Assembly (NCBI GenBank): GCA_902812455.1
Contig: CADDZH010000025.1
Coordinates: forward strand, 1-51,778
From: Chloroflexota bacterium
GTDB lineage: Bacteria; Chloroflexota; Ktedonobacteria; Ktedonobacterales; Ktedonobacteraceae
Reading direction: 5' to 3'
Length of the DNA: 51,778 nt
Shown here: positions 36,362 through 44,044 of the stretch, piece after piece
How positions within the stretch are numbered: position 1 is the first letter of the stretch
Layout of the letters: each line of letters opens with the position of its first letter
The notes under the pieces: model-generated
Databases searched by the model: none
What the model was told of the DNA's origin: nothing
What the model saw: only the letters and a program-made list of their open reading frames with translations
Position numbers and translations under genes: made by a program

Positions 36362-37159
36362 ATGGCTATATCATCCAACACGCGCATCTATGATCTTGAG
36401 CAGCCGCGCTACTTTGGCGCCCCGGTTTATCCAGCCCACGCACCAGGCTACTTTTATACCCTGCATCGCCGCCATGAGCGCGGGATGGGAGAAGCCAGGA
36501 CAGGCGCCTCTGGTTTTATGTACATGACTGAGCACTCGGGTACGCATATCGATGCCCTGTGTCACCAGGCCGAGGATTGCCACCTGTATGGAGGCCGGGA
36601 GGTTGATGCCAGGCTTCAAACGCCTTTTGGGTTCACCGAACTCGGCGTGGAGACGATTGCTCCCATCATGACACGCGGCGTTTTGCTAGATATCGCCCGC
36701 CGGCGAGGCGTAGACCGTATCGAGGTTGGCAACCCCATTACGCCTGATGAGTTAGAAGCTGCGGCTCGCAGCCAGGGAGTCTCGATAGGCGAGGGAGATG
36801 TGGTGCTGCTGCGTACCGGCAATGGTGCGTTCTGGCAAGACCCGGCTGTGTACCTGCAGGCGGGAGGAGTAAACGGCGCTGCCTCTTCCTGGCTGGCTAG
36901 TAGAGGAGTCATGGCGGTGGGAGCTGACAACATGACCTGGGATGAGGTAGGCCTGCTCGATCCCGATCTCAAGGTCACGCTGCCCGGCCATGTGATCCTG
37001 CTGGTGCGCCACGGCATCTATATCATCGAAAATCTCCTCCTGGAGGAGTTAGCTCGCGATCAGCGCTACGAATTTACCTTCATCTGCCTGCCCCTCAAGC
37101 TGCGGGGAGCCACCGGCTCGCCCGTTCGTCCAGTGGCAATTCCTCTCACCTTCTTGTAG
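36362..37159 (+). CDS. Cyclase-family metal-dependent hydrolase (kynurenine formamidase-like)
   Basis: 265 residues from the ATG at 36362 with GAGGAGGG upstream. The metal motif is EHSGTHIDALCH, the HxGTHxDxxxH core of the cyclase family, and the C-terminal RHGIYIIENLLLEELA matches the family. These enzymes hydrolyse formamides, cyclic amides or lactones. As the last gene of the cluster it could open a ring or cleave an amide made upstream. The exact substrate is unknown. Confidence 0.85.
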   Translation: MAISSNTRIYDLEQPRYFGAPVYPAHAPGYFYTLHRRHERGMGEARTGASGFMYMTEHSGTHIDALCHQAEDCHLYGGREVDARLQTPFGFTELGVETIAPIMTRGVLLDIARRRGVDRIEVGNPITPDELEAAARSQGVSIGEGDVVLLRTGNGAFWQDPAVYLQAGGVNGAASSWLASRGVMAVGADNMTWDEVGLLDPDLKVTLPGHVILLVRHGIYIIENLLLEELARDQRYEFTFICLPLKLRGATGSPVRPVAIPLTFL

Positions 37160-37222
37160 ACCTGCGCGTATTTTCGGCCATCACGCGGGCTGAGAAGTGG
37201 GGTTCCACATGCAAGCGGCCGC

Positions 37223-37462
37223 TCACACATGTCTTGAGCTATCAATTACCTGCGCCAGGATACGTATCCCCCTGTCAATATCATCAATAGGGGCACAGCT
37301 CTAGGCAAGGCGCAAGTTATGGGCGCCATCAGCAGGATTTACAAAGAAGCCTTCACCTGCTGCCACCGATACGCCCTGTTGCAGCGCCATACGCTTTACA
37401 TCTTGAGCAAAAACCTGCTCCGGCAAACTTAGCCAGGTGAAAAAGCCGCCGGGTCTGGATGG
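37223..37462 (-). pseudogene. Remnant of a PLP-dependent aminotransferase (C-terminal part)
   Basis: The minus-strand frame reads SRPGGFFTWLSLPEQ, then MALQQGVSVAAGEGFFVN and NLRLA, then a TAG stop and IDDIDRGIRILAQV. This is the C-terminal domain pattern of class I/II aminotransferases (2-aminoadipate/MocR type), where RLAFS would be expected at the stop. No N-terminal half is present. The rest of the 450-base gap (37160-37608) shows no other gene. Confidence 0.7.
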
Positions 37463-37608
37463 CTAAGCATTAATGGGATTGTATTCTGTTCTATTCCCTG
37501 GGGTAGATCATTGAAAGTCATGTTCAGGCTAGTAAATGGCTATTGTGATAATGATTTCTATCTACATGAGCGAATACTAGCAGGGCCAGGAATAATTTGC
37601 AACAGCTT

Positions 37609-37905
37609 CTAGTCCTTCAAGTGGTATCCGGGCTTTAACTTCACAGTTCCGCTCTCGATGCGATCGACAGCGTTCCAGGGAACCTTGTATGGCTTACTTT
37701 CCTGCGTTCTCTTTTGGATAAAGAGATCGGGAACGTGCAAACGATAGAGCAGGCCGCGCCTGCCAAAAAAGAGGCCGGTGACTTTATACTCCGGGCCGGG
37801 CGAAAGTTCAATGTCGGCAACATGCCCGATCCTCTTCCCTTCTGCAGTCACAATCTTGCTCCCCAATAGATTCCCAATATAGATGATCGAGTCCTCGTGC
37901 TGCAT
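37609..37905 (-). CDS. PRC-barrel domain protein, 98 aa
   Basis: From the ATG at 37905, which overlaps the stop of the upstream PRC gene (TGATG). One PRC-barrel: IIYIGNLLGSKIVTAEGKRIGHVADIELSPG and VPWNAVDRIESGTVKLK. PRC-barrels bind RNA or proteins and are often attached to MgtE-type or accompany Nramp-type metal transporters. Last gene of the lipoprotein-Nramp-PRC-PRC operon. An in-frame upstream start at 37953 is less likely given the coupling. Confidence 0.8.
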   Translation of the reverse strand: MQHEDSIIYIGNLLGSKIVTAEGKRIGHVADIELSPGPEYKVTGLFFGRRGLLYRLHVPDLFIQKRTQESKPYKVPWNAVDRIESGTVKLKPGYHLKD

Positions 37906-38273
37906 CAGCGCCCGCTCCCTGGAATCCACCGCAAAATGTGCTCTGCAATCCACTGGTCCGACTTCCCGACGGGATAGTCTGCTGCCTTCCCGCGCAACTG
38001 TACGGTTGGTCCGAAGCGCTTTACCTCGCTCATTGGAATGCGGTGATCGAAGCGATCGCGCAAGACGAAACGCAGGATCGAGCGCAAGCGCGGGCTAATG
38101 CGACCGGCAAGCGCCTGCGGCCCCACAACGAGAGCAGTGAGCACGATAGTGCCGTCCTCTCGATGCTCGGCCTCGATATCCGATACCCGTCCTATCTTAC
38201 GTCCATCCCTCGTTGCCAGTTGGGAGTCAATGATATCTCGTATCGAAAGTATTTCGTCTTGCCTGTATGCCAT
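37905..38273 (-). CDS. PRC-barrel domain protein, 122 aa
   Basis: The start at 38273 gives MAYRQDEILSIRDIIDSQLATRDGRKIGRVSDIEAEH, a PRC-barrel N-terminal half; GGAGG lies 12 bases before it. The C-terminal half holds IPMSEVKRFGPTVQLRG. The start overlaps the end of the Nramp gene and the end overlaps the next PRC gene, so these proteins are made together with the transporter and probably act on its cytosolic face. Confidence 0.8.
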   Translation of the reverse strand: MAYRQDEILSIRDIIDSQLATRDGRKIGRVSDIEAEHREDGTIVLTALVVGPQALAGRISPRLRSILRFVLRDRFDHRIPMSEVKRFGPTVQLRGKAADYPVGKSDQWIAEHILRWIPGSGR

Positions 38274-38278
38274 ACTGC

Positions 38279-39502
38279 CTAGCCACCTCCCGTAATGATC
38301 TGCAAAGGCAGTGAGACCAGTGCAACGCAGAAAGAGAGCACCAGGATACAAATCATAGCAATATTGGTGAATCTCCCGTTCGTTCTCTCTCCTAGATACT
38401 GGCGGTCGTTCATGAGTATCAGGAAAGGCGAGAGCGAAATTGGCAGGAAAAGGGCAATCACCGTCGAAGCAAAGACGGCAAGCTGCAGCGGGTCAATCCC
38501 GATCAAACCGATGGCAACTGCCACCAGCAAGAATATGATCAGCACGAGATTGAAGCGAGGAGCTTCAACAGGTTTCTTTTCTTCGCCCCATTCCCAGCCA
38601 AAGCCTTGAGAAATCATGTAAGAGACGGCCAGTAAAATTTCGAGTGCTGCCCCAAAGCAGGTGGTAAAGAGTGTTACAGCAAAGAGCAGAGCTCCAACGC
38701 TATTCAGCGCCTTCGCCATCGAGAGGCCAATTTCTCCCAGTGTGTTTGCCTGCATATTGAGTGGCTGCAAGACGATAGCGCACAGGATGATAAGCGCTAT
38801 TGAGCCTACACTGCCAAAACCCATACCTACAAATGCCGTGACGCGATTGAGGACGAGCGAGCGTGCCGTCCAGTTCTCTTCGCGCGCCCCAGATGAATAG
38901 AAGTATAGCAGATAGGGGCTGATGGTCGCGCCGAGAATAGCGGCTACCAGGTAGAGATAACTGGCAAGCTGACCTGGCTTGATCTCCGGTTTCCATAGGG
39001 TTGGTACTAGAGATGCAGGAGGCCCACCCAGCGCAATAATCCCCGCGATGAAGGAGAGCGTCACAAGGCCCAGCAGGGCTGGTGCATTCTCAATCCAATC
39101 GAAAGGAGCGCGCCAGGCCATCAAGAAGACCAGCAGCGCCGATACCAGGTAGAGAATATGCCAGGAGATGCCAGTAATAAGCGAGAGCGCGATGGCGACT
39201 CCGCCGAGCTCTGCCGCCAGCAAAAGACTTTCAGCGATTAATTCGCTCATCAGTGGGAAAATAAAAAACTTGAAACCGAAGTTTTCGCGAATAGCCTCTG
39301 CATAAGTTTTCTTGGAAACTGCCGTGAAGCGACCCACCATCTCGACAAGCAAGATGATGGCTATAGTGGCAACGACGAGGATCCAGACCAGCCCTAATCC
39401 AAACTGCGCGCCAGCTACACCAGCCGTTGCGATAGTCCCGGCATCCAGAAAACCACCAATTGCTGTCACAATGCCAAGCGTAATTGAAAGCCAATGTTTC
39501 AT
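38279..39502 (-). CDS. Nramp-family divalent metal transporter with altered metal-binding motifs
   Basis: 407 residues from the ATG at 39502, with AAGGT/GGTGGG upstream and an ATGA overlap with the lipoprotein gene. The layout of hydrophobic helices and TM1/TM6 unwinding motifs is Nramp-like. In TM1 the usual DPGN reads DAGT (D20), and in TM6 the usual MPHN reads SPYL (S195-P196-Y197). The metal-selecting Met is gone and Asn is Thr, as in Nramp-related carriers of other ions (Al3+ in NRAT, Mg2+ in NRMT). PRC-barrel partners are typical of Mg2+ transport systems, so Mg2+ or another hard cation is more likely than Mn2+ or Fe2+. The substrate is inferred. Confidence 0.85.
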   Translation of the reverse strand: MKHWLSITLGIVTAIGGFLDAGTIATAGVAGAQFGLGLVWILVVATIAIILLVEMVGRFTAVSKKTYAEAIRENFGFKFFIFPLMSELIAESLLLAAELGGVAIALSLITGISWHILYLVSALLVFLMAWRAPFDWIENAPALLGLVTLSFIAGIIALGGPPASLVPTLWKPEIKPGQLASYLYLVAAILGATISPYLLYFYSSGAREENWTARSLVLNRVTAFVGMGFGSVGSIALIILCAIVLQPLNMQANTLGEIGLSMAKALNSVGALLFAVTLFTTCFGAALEILLAVSYMISQGFGWEWGEEKKPVEAPRFNLVLIIFLLVAVAIGLIGIDPLQLAVFASTVIALFLPISLSPFLILMNDRQYLGERTNGRFTNIAMICILVLSFCVALVSLPLQIITGGG

Positions 39503-39900
39503 TGCCCACCAACCTTTAAGAATGCCTGGCTGGCTCGATCCAGAATCGCCACCTGGGCATGCCAGTTGCACGACTCTTCGAGGCAGGGCCGGTTTACAAC
39601 TTCTATCCCAGCCCGGTACAATTTCAGGAGATACTCAATGGTTGCCTTGCCAGGCCCACCCTGCTGTGAGGTCAACTGTTGATCCATCCCGCTCAACTCT
39701 TCCTGGTAATTTTGAAAACTAGCTTGCGCGTACAGCTTTGTAATCTTCCCGGTATGGGCATAGTCCAGGGTGACCGAGGCAGCAGCAAAATCAGCGCCTA
39801 TCGCCTGCGCCGTCCTGCCGAAGCCCGATTGTGTCACCTGGCATGCCGTCGTCGCTACAAGTACCAGGAGCAAAAGCGCTACACACCAGCTTTTATACAT
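39499..39900 (-). CDS. Small lipoprotein, 133 aa, unknown function
   Basis: From the ATG at 39900 (GAGGG eight bases upstream). The signal is MYKSWCVALLLLVLVATTAC with the lipobox Cys at 20; the mature part is mostly helical (AQASFQNYQEELSGMDQQL, ATIEYLLKLYRAGIEVV) with two further Cys close to the C-terminus. It is the first gene of the operon with the Nramp-like transporter and may be an accessory exported with it. No family was recognised. Confidence 0.7.
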   Translation of the reverse strand: MYKSWCVALLLLVLVATTACQVTQSGFGRTAQAIGADFAAASVTLDYAHTGKITKLYAQASFQNYQEELSGMDQQLTSQQGGPGKATIEYLLKLYRAGIEVVNRPCLEESCNWHAQVAILDRASQAFLKVGGQ

Positions 39901-40030
39901 TCCGTTTTCCCTCAAAAACCTACAGGTAGGAGCTTGCCGGGCCGCCTGCACAGCAATATCCCTCACTCTGTTAACGTGACACAAGCTGGAAAAGGAAACA
40001 GAGCGATGAAAACTGGCAGAGAGAAAAGAA

Positions 40031-40074
40031 AGAGGAGCACTGCTTTTATCGTAAATGGGTAGCAGTGCTCCTCT
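40031..40074 (-). terminator. Strong intrinsic terminator of the LivJ-type gene
   Basis: AGAGGAGCACTGCT (40031-40044) and AGCAGTGCTCCTCT (40061-40074) form a perfect 14-bp stem with a 16-base loop. On the minus strand it is followed by TTCTTTTCTC. It lies 37 bases after the stop of the binding-protein gene. Confidence 0.8.
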
Positions 40075-40110
40075 GCATTGCTGTATTCTGTGCTGGCTGG
40101 AAGCGGAACG

Positions 40111-41364
40111 CTAAGGCCAGTTGGGTTTAGGGTACTCAGGCGCATTCGTTGCCTGATTAGGCGGGTACACGGACACCAGTGAGCCTTTCTGCCACTGGAA
40201 CAGGTAGCCTGTCGCCAGGACATTTTCTCCCTGTTCGTTGAACTTTACGGGTCCCTGGACTGATTGAAAGGTATCGCCCGAGTGCAGTTCAGCGATGAGC
40301 TTGGCATTATCGATGCTGTGAATCTTGTTCGCCGCTTGATACAGAACCTGTCCCACTGCGTAGGCTTCTGCCACATCGGAACTGATCTCATCGGGTGTGC
40401 CACCGTATCTGGCCAGGTAGTCATGAACCATCTGCGCGTTCTGGTAGGTGTTGATCGATGGATACCATCCACCGTTTGGCACGAATATACCCTCCGCTGC
40501 CTTTGCTCCCCCAATGGCATTGAGGAACTGCGCGCCCTGGTCTGGCCCTGCCGTCGCGATGAGAGCCTTCGGGTTGTAGTGTTGTTGCTTGAAGGCCTGA
40601 ATAAAAGCCGTAATATCGGGCAGCAGCGTGCCCGTCACTATGACCTGTGCATTCGAGGCGATCATTCTTTGTGCAATGGGCGTATAGTCGGTGGTCTCTG
40701 ACGGGTAGACCTGGTAAGAGACGGTTTTGATGCCGCCCTTCTCCAGCAGCGCTCGCGCGGTATCTACCTGCGGCTGGGTAAAGGGATCATCCTCGGTTGC
40801 GTAGGCTGCCGTCGTGGGTCGCTCGGATGCCGGCAACGAAAGGATATACTGGGCAAAGCTGACCAGCAGGTTGGCAACGGGCGGCGAGACATCGAACAGG
40901 TTGTGCAGTCCCCGCGTAAAGACAGATGGGCCGCCTCCAGCTCCCTCGATCATGGCATAGCCATAGCGGTTAGCAACCACCGAGGCCGGTTTCGTTAGCA
41001 GGGTGGAGAAAGGCCCAAACACCAGATCGACATGGTCAACAGTGATCAGCTTCTGGTAGTTGGTGACGACCTGCGTTGTGCTGCTGGCATCAGACAAAAT
41101 ATCGAGCTTGACCTGGCGGCCAAGCAGGCCACCATTTTTGTTGACGGTATCCGCCCACAGTTGATATCCCTGCTGGAAGGCTTTCCCATCAGCAGAAAAG
41201 TCGCCAGAAAGTGATAATGAAATACCAATTTTGATGGGCGTCTTAGGCTGGCTCGGGCCGGTCGAAGTGGTGCCGCCACAGGCGCTGAGTATGAACAGCG
41301 CTACAATTAGCGCGCCAACACCCTTCAGGATAGGCTTTTGCCATAAAGCGTAACGTCCTTGCAA
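40111..41364 (-). CDS. Branched-chain amino-acid-type ABC solute-binding lipoprotein (LivJ family)
   Basis: A 417-residue Peripla_BP_6 protein with a TTG start (AGGAGG six bases upstream). Lipobox ILSACGG; family phrases IKIGISLSLSGDFSADGKAFQQGYQLW, VVTNYQKLITVDHVDLVFGPFS and VTGTLLPDITAFIQAFKQQ. It binds amino acids, amides or aromatic acids outside the membrane. No livHMGF permease or ATPase genes are near, and a strong terminator follows, so it is an orphan binding protein that must share a distant transporter. Confidence 0.87.
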   Translation of the reverse strand: MQGRYALWQKPILKGVGALIVALFILSACGGTTSTGPSQPKTPIKIGISLSLSGDFSADGKAFQQGYQLWADTVNKNGGLLGRQVKLDILSDASSTTQVVTNYQKLITVDHVDLVFGPFSTLLTKPASVVANRYGYAMIEGAGGGPSVFTRGLHNLFDVSPPVANLLVSFAQYILSLPASERPTTAAYATEDDPFTQPQVDTARALLEKGGIKTVSYQVYPSETTDYTPIAQRMIASNAQVIVTGTLLPDITAFIQAFKQQHYNPKALIATAGPDQGAQFLNAIGGAKAAEGIFVPNGGWYPSINTYQNAQMVHDYLARYGGTPDEISSDVAEAYAVGQVLYQAANKIHSIDNAKLIAELHSGDTFQSVQGPVKFNEQGENVLATGYLFQWQKGSLVSVYPPNQATNAPEYPKPNWP

Positions 41365-41604
41365 AGTGATCCTCCTTTTTTGTTATCGGGTGACGATAAT
41401 GATTACTTCCGTTCCCTGGTGTGGCTTCTGTGCTGTTAAAGCAAATGGGGTATCCCGTTCTTTGGAGATTACAGGAAACAACGCGATATCACCCAGACCC
41501 ACTTATTACTACGTCTTTTACATTGTTATGCTCACTATTTTACTGCTAGGTAGCCTGATGTGATATGCTATACTGGTAGCACAACATTTGGCGGGGGAGT
41601 TGTT

Positions 41605-41853
41605 ATGCCGTGTATCTGCAGTTTTGACGGTATTTCCATCTACATGTATTATAATGATCACATGCCTCCTCATTTTCATGCTATATACGGTCAGCATGAA
41701 GCAATTATCGTGATAAGCACGTTAGCTGTTGATAGAGGGGCGCTTCCATTATCGACCCTGATGTGCTCTATCTCGGTCTCCCGCCCGCGTGGGCTGTTGC
41801 CCCTGAGGCGAGCGAAAGATCATATTGAGAGAACAGGATCCTTCATTTGTTAA
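41605..41853 (+). pseudogene. DUF4160 gene, 3' end replaced
   Basis: The ATG at 41605 (GGGGGAG upstream) starts MPCICSFDGISIYMYYNDHMPPHFHAIYGQHEAIIVIS, the DUF4160 N-terminus, followed by TLAVDRGALP. After about residue 50 the usual EWA...NW tail is missing and the frame reads unrelated residues to a stop at 41853. Another frame (41748-41828) reads DVLYLGLPPAWAVAPEAS and also looks like a gene fragment. DUF4160 often pairs with DUF2442 in toxin-antitoxin-like modules; no partner remains. Probably inactive. Confidence 0.55.
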
Positions 41854-41860
41854 GGTTCAT
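41845..41860 (+). repeat. 16-base repeat shared with 36314-36329
   Basis: ATTTGTTAAGGTTCAT follows GGATCCTTC, which also resembles the interior of the repeat at 36228-36296. It sits just before the amidohydrolase ribosome site, at the 3' end of the broken DUF4160 gene. Confidence 0.5.
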
Positions 41861-41881
41861 TAGCACTCCTGGAGGCCTTGG

Positions 41882-43024
41882 GTGGCACCTCTTGACCTAT
41901 CCCATGTTCCGGCAGCGGATAATCACTGCCACGGCATCTACCGCTCGCAGAGGCCGGCGGACACAACTGCCTGGCGGGCTCATTTCACCGAATCTGGCGA
42001 TCCCGCCATGCGCAGCGAGCATGTCGCAACCACGCTCTTCTACCGGCGCTTGATAAAGAGGATGGCATCATTCTTTGGCTGCGAACCTACGGAAGAGGCT
42101 GTGCTGGCTGCGCGGCAGCAATTGGATGATCGCAGCCTGGTGGCTAAGTTTTTGCAGGCCGCGCATTTCGAGGTCCTCTTCATTGATAAAGGCTTTCCCT
42201 CACCCGAGCTGGTGCTGCCCGATGCCGAACTCTCCGACCTGGCTCATTGCCGGGTAGCACCCATGCTGCGCGTGGAACTGGTGATGCAGCGCCTGGTCGC
42301 CGAGCATAGTACGCTGCAAGCGGTCATCGAGGCGCTGCGAGCGGAATTACATGATGTGCGCGAGAAGCACTACGTGGCGCTAAAAAGCATTGCGGCCTAC
42401 CGGGCCGGGTTGAATATTCGCACCTGGAGCAGGGATGATGCTGAAGCTGCCTTTGCTGAGGCCCGTCGCGAGGCGCAGGAGCAGGGAAACCTGCGCATAC
42501 GGCATAAGCCCTTGCTGGATACTCTGCTGCATGTGACATTTGAAGAAGCTGCACGGCAGGAACTACCCATCCAGTTTCACGTCGGCTATGGCGATACCGA
42601 CGCTGACATGCTGCTTGCCAATCCCCTGCATCTCAGAGCAGTATTCGAAGAGCGCAAATATCGCGCCATGCCAATCGTCCTGCTCCACGAATGCTATCCC
42701 TACACACGCCAGGGAGCATACCTTGCAACCGTCTACGAGAACGCCTACCTCGATCTCTCTTACGGCATTCCCTACCTGGGGTACAACGAGATGATCGAAT
42801 TCACACGGGCGGCGTTCGACGTGGCCCCATACTCCAAACTTCTCTACAGCTCTGACGGTGTCGGTGTGCCTGAAATCCATTGGATGAGCGCTCTTGATGG
42901 CCGCCGTATCCTGGGGCAGGTGCTCGGCGAGCGTGTAGCAAACGGCGACCTGTCTACCTCGGAAGCTGAAGCAGCCGGAGTCGCCGTTCTTCACGATAAC
43001 GCCTTGAAACTGTACAGGCCGTAG
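41882..43024 (+). CDS. Amidohydrolase-2 family protein
   Basis: A 380-residue TIM-barrel hydrolase with a GTG start and GGAGG six bases upstream. Metal motifs are DNHCHG near the start, QFHVGYGDTD in the middle (the second histidine), VLLHECYPY and the Asp in LLYSSDGVG near the C-terminus. This set resembles FluG-type amidohydrolases that can be fused to or act with glutamine synthetase. It should hydrolyse an amide or gamma-glutamyl bond, or decarboxylate. No glutamine synthetase is adjacent. Confidence 0.82.
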   Translation: MAPLDLSHVPAADNHCHGIYRSQRPADTTAWRAHFTESGDPAMRSEHVATTLFYRRLIKRMASFFGCEPTEEAVLAARQQLDDRSLVAKFLQAAHFEVLFIDKGFPSPELVLPDAELSDLAHCRVAPMLRVELVMQRLVAEHSTLQAVIEALRAELHDVREKHYVALKSIAAYRAGLNIRTWSRDDAEAAFAEARREAQEQGNLRIRHKPLLDTLLHVTFEEAARQELPIQFHVGYGDTDADMLLANPLHLRAVFEERKYRAMPIVLLHECYPYTRQGAYLATVYENAYLDLSYGIPYLGYNEMIEFTRAAFDVAPYSKLLYSSDGVGVPEIHWMSALDGRRILGQVLGERVANGDLSTSEAEAAGVAVLHDNALKLYRP

Positions 43025-43091
43025 AGAACCTATAGCCATTGCAAATCCTCCCCATGCCCTTTTGGCCGTCTCTCTCTGTGCTATTGATAGC

Positions 43092-43125
43092 TAAAAAATG
43101 AAGTCTCAAACCGTTTCCATAGTGA
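43092..43125 (+). promoter_or_regulatory. Promoter-like motif A, shared with 45332-45365
   Basis: AAAAAATGA, then a variable stretch, then CGTTTCCATAGTGA. The pattern recurs at 45332-45365 as AAAAAATGA ... CGTTTTCATAGTAA, each ~30 bases before a start codon (43154 and 45395). The two genes may share a sigma factor or activator. Confidence 0.45.
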
Positions 43126-43153
43126 GTGGAGGAAACACAAGACAGGAGGCGCC

Positions 43154-44044
43154 ATGAACTCGCCGCACAATTCACAGGCTATGGCTTCGATCCAGTTCCT
43201 GGCCGGCCCGCTTGCACTGCCTGGCATCTCTCCGCAAGTGCATGTGATCGGTTGCGATAACGTCGTACAATTCCTCACTCACGATCCCTCTGGTATAGCC
43301 TATGCGCGCCAGAAGGGTGGGACGAACCAGGCCCTGCAAGACTTTGTCATTGCAGGCCAGAGCGGGGATGCGCTGCACATCATTTTCCTCATCAGCTTTA
43401 TCGCAGCTCTCTTCGGCTGTATCAATGGAGCGCGTGAGATTGTCAAGGAGGCAGCGATCTATCGCCGCGAGCGTCTTGTAAATCTCGGCATTCTCCCCTA
43501 TATGTTCTCCAAAATTGTCGTGTTGGGCGCCTTAGCCCTTGTGCAGGCTGCCTCGATGACGCTCATTATCCAGCTATTCGAGCCATTCCACCAGGGCATC
43601 TTCCTGCCCGCTCTTCTGGAGGTCTATATCACCCTGGCTTTGACAGCCGTGGCGGGCGTGATCCTTGGCCTAGCCGTTTCAGCCGTCGCTACCAGCGAAG
43701 ATATTGCCAATACCCTGCTTCCGGTGATCCTCATCCCCCGGGTCATCTTCGCAGGCGCGATCATCCCGCTCAAAGACTGGGTCTCTACGATCGTGGCGAT
43801 GATCTTCCCCATCCGCTGGTCAATGGCCGCACTCGGCTCGATCGTCGGTCTGCACAGCGACAAGCTCAGTGGAGACAAGCTCTTCGGCAACGATTACATC
43901 TATCATGGTACGCTCTACTCGATCTATAGCCAGTCGGATGCCACCCAGCGCGTCTTGCTCTCCTGGCTGGCCCTGGCCATCATTATTGTCGTGCTTACAC
44001 TGGTCATCGGCATCTTCCTGAAGCGCAAAGATAGACGGACATAA
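43154..44044 (+). CDS. ABC-2 permease, N-terminally truncated (FHA-ABC/White type), orphan
   Basis: A 296-residue protein: the sequence FGCINGAREIVKEAAIYRRERLVNLGILPYMFSKI matches the permease half of fused FHA-ATPase-permease (White/ABCG-like) transporters, followed by four more membrane helices to the C-terminus. The ATPase and the first helix are absent; ~75 unrelated soluble residues precede. AGGAGG is four bases before the ATG, so it is translated. It may be a degenerate duplicate or a permease served by another ATPase. The 3' end overlaps the convergent glycosyltransferase gene by 41 bases. Confidence 0.65.
   Translation: MNSPHNSQAMASIQFLAGPLALPGISPQVHVIGCDNVVQFLTHDPSGIAYARQKGGTNQALQDFVIAGQSGDALHIIFLISFIAALFGCINGAREIVKEAAIYRRERLVNLGILPYMFSKIVVLGALALVQAASMTLIIQLFEPFHQGIFLPALLEVYITLALTAVAGVILGLAVSAVATSEDIANTLLPVILIPRVIFAGAIIPLKDWVSTIVAMIFPIRWSMAALGSIVGLHSDKLSGDKLFGNDYIYHGTLYSIYSQSDATQRVLLSWLALAIIIVVLTLVIGIFLKRKDRRT

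Noticed and set aside
41748..41828. Fragment DVLYLGLPPAWAVAPEAS considered as a separate small gene
   Set aside because: No start or ribosome site; more likely a gene remnant within the broken DUF4160 locus.
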